The position numbers and the translations under genes were made by a program. 7,343 bases of DNA from Nitrosopumilales archaeon (lineage in GTDB: Archaea; Thermoproteota; Nitrososphaeria; Nitrososphaerales; Nitrososphaeraceae): the NCBI GenBank assembly GCA_009665115.1, contig WJXE01000090.1, positions 1 through 7,343 on the forward strand, given 5' to 3'. The stretch's first letter is position 1, and every line of letters begins with the position of its first letter. Of this stretch, positions 5,116 through 7,343 are shown in pieces. The notes beneath the pieces were generated by a model that did no database searches, was not told where the DNA came from, and saw only the letters and a list, made by a program, of their open reading frames with translations.

Positions 5116-5685
5116 CTACTCTCTAAACTTTCCTTCCATTGTAATTTCTGATAAAGGTTTTCTATCATTTGGATGCTCTTTTTCTTGAAGCTGCGGTGGC
5201 AGATTATCCTTTGGTCCTATCTTACCAATAGCAATCATTGCCATTACATCAAAGTTATCTGGAATATCTAGATCGGTCCTCGCTTTCTCATAATCAAATC
5301 CAGCCATTCCGTGTGCGCTTAGTCCTCTTGATGTTGCTTCTAATGCTAAATTCTCCCACGCAGAACCAGCCTCGTATTGATATGTTTTCGATGGTTTCTT
5401 GTTATGTTCGAAATTCTTCCTTGAAATCACCACGACTAACACTGCGGCGGTCTTTGCCCAGAGTTTGTTACCTTCGACCATTAAATTGAAAAGCTTATCC
5501 CAATGTTCTGTATTTCTTTTGGCATAAATAAATCTCCATGGTTGATTATTAGAAGAAGACGGAGCCCATCGTGCAGCTTCAAAAAGGCTCATTATATCAT
5601 CATCACTTAACTCTTCTCCGGTCATAGATCTAGGAGACCATCTATTAAGAATCAAAGGGCTTATTCTATACATAGAATCTCTCAT
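5116..5685 (-). CDS. Nitroreductase family flavoprotein
   Basis: Family members are dimeric FMN enzymes that use NAD(P)H to reduce nitro compounds, quinones or other electrophiles; the natural substrate cannot be told from sequence. The 189-residue length is typical. NRWSPRSM (14-21) supplies the N-terminal Arg residues that contact the FMN phosphate. AARWAPSSSNNQPWRFI (37-53) is the flavin-binding signature. AGSAWENLALEATSRGLSAH (106-125) is the conserved core helix, followed by GMAGFDYEKA (126-135). The end, NDRKPLSEI (173-181), matches the usual PxxRKPLSE terminus. ATG 5683-5685 is chosen as the first Met before that N-terminal block; Met5 is an alternative. No signal peptide or membrane segment is seen, so it is cytoplasmic. 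It stands alone, with about 350-400 bases of non-coding sequence on each side. Confidence 0.93.
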   Translation of the reverse strand: MRDSMYRISPLILNRWSPRSMTGEELSDDDIMSLFEAARWAPSSSNNQPWRFIYAKRNTEHWDKLFNLMVEGNKLWAKTAAVLVVVISRKNFEHNKKPSKTYQYEAGSAWENLALEATSRGLSAHGMAGFDYEKARTDLDIPDNFDVMAMIAIGKIGPKDNLPPQLQEKEHPNDRKPLSEITMEGKFRE

Positions 5686-6089
5686 TTAGCTTGTTGTACG
5701 TTATAGATCCATTGCCTTAATAATTTTATTACTTAGTGGGGTGGGTATTCATTGATGTGTAAAATAATTCCAAAGACGATGGATGATTTGTATCGTTACT
5801 TGGCTGATCGGGATCATACGATCCTTCTATAGGTCGCTTCATAGCAACTCAACAATGACTTGGTAGAAGTATTTGCTCCCTATAGCTCTCGCCTTAATTT
5901 TTTTCATCGTTTGGTTAGTATGTGGAGATGTCGAGTGTAAATAATCAATGGTTACTATTCTACTTTTGGTGGTTCTTTTGTTCCGCAGCTGCACTTGGCC
6001 AAGGATCCCAGAATGCTTTGAAACCTAGACTCACTCACTTTTGTCTTATTGTCATAAATCCTGTTGTAAGTATAATTTAGGTTATAAGT
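5686..6089. other. Gene-poor stretch with small ORF candidates and a short hairpin
   Basis: No confident gene lies in these 404 bases. Three short frames are worth recording. A 25-codon ORF on the plus strand starts at ATG 5755 (MCKIIPKTMDDLYRYLADRD and on). It overlaps a 37-codon ORF on the minus strand from ATG 5840-5842 to 5729, a Pro/Asn/Asp-rich peptide beginning MKRPIEGSYDPDQPSND. A Cys-containing frame at 5955-6038 is listed separately. GGATC-ATAC-GATCC at about 5812-5825 forms a 5-bp hairpin. An AT-rich element at 5717-5726 could be a TATA box for the nitroreductase gene. Confidence 0.35.
5955..6038 (-). CDS. Possible 27-residue CxCG peptide
   Basis: A GTG at 6036-6038 opens a frame reading SESRFQSILGSLAKCSCG and ending TKEPPKVE before a TAG at 5955-5957. 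The same frame stays open upstream for about 13 codons (through YNRIYDNKTK) without an ATG. The closely placed cysteines (CSCG) and ordinary codon content suggest either a tiny metal-binding peptide or the end of a lost gene. It lies 51 bases downstream of the 91-residue gene on the same strand. There is no Shine-Dalgarno; an AT-rich aagtataa at 6068-6075 could be its TATA box. Confidence 0.25.
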   Translation of the reverse strand: MSESRFQSILGSLAKCSCGTKEPPKVE

Positions 6090-6365
6090 TCAATCAAAGG
6101 TTAGGGATTCTTTGAACATATCTTGTAGTTTTTCCTGCTCATCATAAGTTATTTCGCTTTTGCTTGCCTTAATCTTCCTGAATAAGCTTTCAGCCTTATC
6201 TTGACCCAAAATTACCTTTAGTTTTTCTTGCGATCTTACACCTTCCCAAGAATCCAGTACCTTTAGCACATTATCTTTGATATCAGGACTGAGATCTTTC
6301 AAAGATTCTTCCACCATTTTCCGTCGACCACTTGGGAATTCTTTAGACCTGAACACCGCTCCCAT
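6090..6365 (-). CDS. Small soluble hypothetical protein (91 aa)
   Basis: I do not recognise the family. The 91-residue product is strongly charged (many Lys and Glu), has no cysteine, no membrane segment and no signal peptide, and is predicted by eye to be mostly helical: about 17-25, 28-40, 45-68 and 74-87. Segments such as LSPDIKDNVLKVLDSWEGV (25-43) look like an ordinary folded domain, and the frame is intact. ATG 6363-6365 is supported by a TATA-like CTTATTATTG on the minus strand (6385-6394) centred about 25 bases upstream, as for a leaderless transcript. Met17 is a possible later start. The gene diverges from the zinc-ribbon gene, with 159 bases between the two start codons. Confidence 0.7.
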   Translation of the reverse strand: MGAVFRSKEFPSGRRKMVEESLKDLSPDIKDNVLKVLDSWEGVRSQEKLKVILGQDKAESLFRKIKASKSEITYDEQEKLQDMFKESLTFD

Positions 6366-6384
6366 ACTATTTTATGGAGCCGAT

Positions 6385-6423
6385 CAATAATAAGCTTAAT
6401 CATTCTAATGTTGTTGAGAATGA
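6385..6423. promoter_or_regulatory. Promoter region of the 91-aa gene with inverted repeats
   Basis: Bases 6385-6394 hold the minus-strand TATA candidate. It overlaps an 8-bp palindrome (TAAGCTTA, 6391-6398). Next to it lies a 7-bp inverted repeat, TCATTCT at 6400-6406 and AGAATGA at 6417-6423, separated by 10 bases. The spacing (17 bases from centre to centre) would suit a dimeric regulator. The evidence is symmetry and position alone. Confidence 0.3.
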
Positions 6424-6495
6424 GTGTTTTCTAAATCTCCGTCGTTGGAATTGGATCCCATATATCACTGGTAGTAAATTATGAATGGCAAGTGT

Positions 6496-6504
6496 ACTTA
6501 AGTA
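6496..6504 (+). promoter_or_regulatory. TATA-like box of the zinc-ribbon gene
   Basis: The sequence acttaagta is centred 25 bases before the ATG at 6525, the place expected for a leaderless archaeal transcript. No Shine-Dalgarno sits before the ATG. Confidence 0.35.
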
Positions 6505-6524
6505 AGCAACCACATTCTGTTAGC

Positions 6525-6647
6525 ATGGCAAAAAATATACGGATCTGCAGAAATTGCGGAGTCGTTTTTGACTTGGAACGAAGGAAAGACAAAGATTGTC
6601 CAGTGTGCCACGATGGGGAACATCTCGCATTCGGACACAATGAATAA
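6525..6647 (+). CDS. 40-residue zinc-ribbon protein
   Basis: This gene is short enough to be missed by a 60-codon cutoff. Its product begins MAKNIRICRNCGVVFDLERR and continues KDKDCPVCHDGEHLAFGHNE. Two CxxC knuckles, Cys8-Cys11 (CRNC) and Cys25-Cys28 (CPVC), spaced by 13 residues, form a rubredoxin-type zinc ribbon, and the turn residues after each knuckle (CG, CH) fit. Such single-ribbon proteins are common in archaea and often bind nucleic acid or act as small accessory subunits; which applies here cannot be told. The protein is only the ribbon plus an acidic tail. A TATA-like box about 25 bases upstream supports the ATG. It diverges from the 91-residue gene. The four-cysteine pattern in a short intact frame makes a chance ORF unlikely. 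Confidence 0.75.
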   Translation: MAKNIRICRNCGVVFDLERRKDKDCPVCHDGEHLAFGHNE

Positions 6648-6730
6648 ATTTCATATAAAAGCACAGGATCACTAACTCAGATCAAGGCTGCAAGTGTTTT
6701 TACAATATCAAGAAAGGGAGAAACGCTAGC

Positions 6731-7272
6731 ATGACAGAATTAGCACTTGAAATCCAATCTCCTCGTTGTGATTATACCTTCTCAAGGATCTAAAATACGG
6801 GGAAGCGCACGATTGTAATAACCAGAGAAGGAATTAGCTTAGCGTATGGTATAGTTTTGCAGGTTACGCACATTCATAATTTTAACTACGAAGGTGAAGA
6901 GAATTATGTTCTCACACACGTGGAAAATAATTGTATCAATGTAACGAAAAAGACCCGTTTGTGGCCTTCCTTCAACTCCAAGTATACGTGGATGCAATAT
7001 CATACACAAAGTAGTATTTACGACGAACAAAAAATAAAGTCGAAGTCGAAATTATATCAAATAATATTCCGTATCATATTCAATTATCAATGAAGGCTTG
7101 GAATTTGGGTTGGGTTGTGATAAAGATGCCAGGCCCAGATTATGAACGTCTTATGTATTATATGTGTAATATGCTTTATTTTCAGCACGAAATTACCAGA
7201 AAATTTGGAGACTTACAGCTTGACAATTTGGATGCAGAAATTATATTAAATCGTCCTTGGGAGGAAAATTAA
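6731..7272 (+). pseudogene. Probable broken gene of unknown family, ending in an intact 60-codon frame
   Basis: Several adjoining frames read like one protein that has lost its frame. ATG 6731, with a gggag Shine-Dalgarno-like element about 10 bases before it, starts MTELALEIQSPRCDYTFSRI and stops at TAA 6791-6793. The same frame continues after the stop with TIVITREGISLAYGIVLQVT and on to about residue NNCINVTKK. Near 6945-6955 sense-like sequence moves to the frame of the last ORF (PFVAFLQLQVYVDAISYTK, then TAG, then KVEVEIISNNIPYHIQLS). That frame runs on through ATG 7090 (MKAWNLGWVVIKMPGPDYER) to the stop at 7270-7272. Two stops and one shift would have to be repaired to restore about 180 codons. 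Alternatively, only the 60-codon ORF 7090-7272 is real: it has an AT-rich box at 7062-7070 suited to a leaderless start. I do not recognise any part. Confidence 0.4.
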
Positions 7273-7343
7273 TCATGTAATCGAGACTCGATTCGGTTAT
7301 GTCGATACGAGTAAGCTACGTTGTCTAGTGGAAAATGATATAC

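Noticed and set aside
4991..5188. 65-codon ORF on the plus strand
   Set aside because: It starts in a low-complexity gatgaagatgag run and ends antisense to the nitroreductase gene, with no family pattern.
5238..5489. 83-codon ORF on the plus strand
   Set aside because: It is wholly antisense to the nitroreductase gene.
6479..6664. 61-codon ORF on the minus strand
   Set aside because: It is antisense to the zinc-ribbon gene, whose CxxC pairs make the plus strand the coding one.
6839..7030. 63-codon ORF on the minus strand
   Set aside because: It has a hydrophobic, irregular composition and no promoter, and the plus strand reads more like protein here.
1..7343. CRISPR array, insertion sequence or toxin-antitoxin pair
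   Set aside because: No regularly spaced repeats, transposase motifs or terminal repeats with target duplications were seen. The RHH domain at 2815 belongs to a NikR-type regulator, not an antitoxin.

Overview
The window looks like a piece of an AT-rich, gene-sparse archaeal chromosome. The best guess is a soil ammonia-oxidising thaumarchaeon (Nitrososphaerales, Nitrosocosmicus-like). This is inferred from several things: AT-rich TATA-like boxes about 25-30 bases before start codons with few Shine-Dalgarno sequences, long intergenic stretches, a NikR-like ribbon-helix-helix/ACT regulator, a DUF1059 protein, and N-glycosylation sequons in a membrane-anchored protein. No rRNA, tRNA or ammonia-oxidation gene is present to prove it.

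Layout. 1-461: broken 3' end of a P1B-type metal-transporting ATPase (+). 534-1007: membrane-anchored protein of unknown function (+), followed by a likely terminator. 1028-1657: decayed or doubtful coding remnants on both strands. 1688-2620: intact cation diffusion facilitator (-). 2815-3217: NikR-like regulator broken by at least four frame changes (+). 3329-3511: intact DUF1059 protein (+). 3605-4177 and 4227-4766: tandem pair on the minus strand, an extracytoplasmic anchored protein downstream of an RDD-family membrane protein. 5116-5685: nitroreductase-family flavoprotein (-). 6090-6365: 91-residue unknown protein (-). 6525-6647: 40-residue zinc-ribbon protein (+), divergent from it. 6731-7272: apparently broken reading frame ending in a 60-codon ORF (+).

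The left half has a metal theme. A dead metal-pumping ATPase and a dead NikR-like regulator lie on either side of a CDF efflux protein whose frame is fully intact, with an intact DUF1059 protein beyond. The simplest reading is a metal-homeostasis cluster partly lost to pseudogenisation, with the CDF exporter retained. The right half holds unlinked single genes.

I do not see a convincing new multi-gene system, CRISPR array, insertion sequence or phage module. The most useful observations are the two recognisable metal pseudogenes, small genes below the usual ORF cutoff (notably the zinc ribbon), inverted repeats in the promoter regions of the RDD and CDF genes, and a possible broken gene of unknown family at the right edge.
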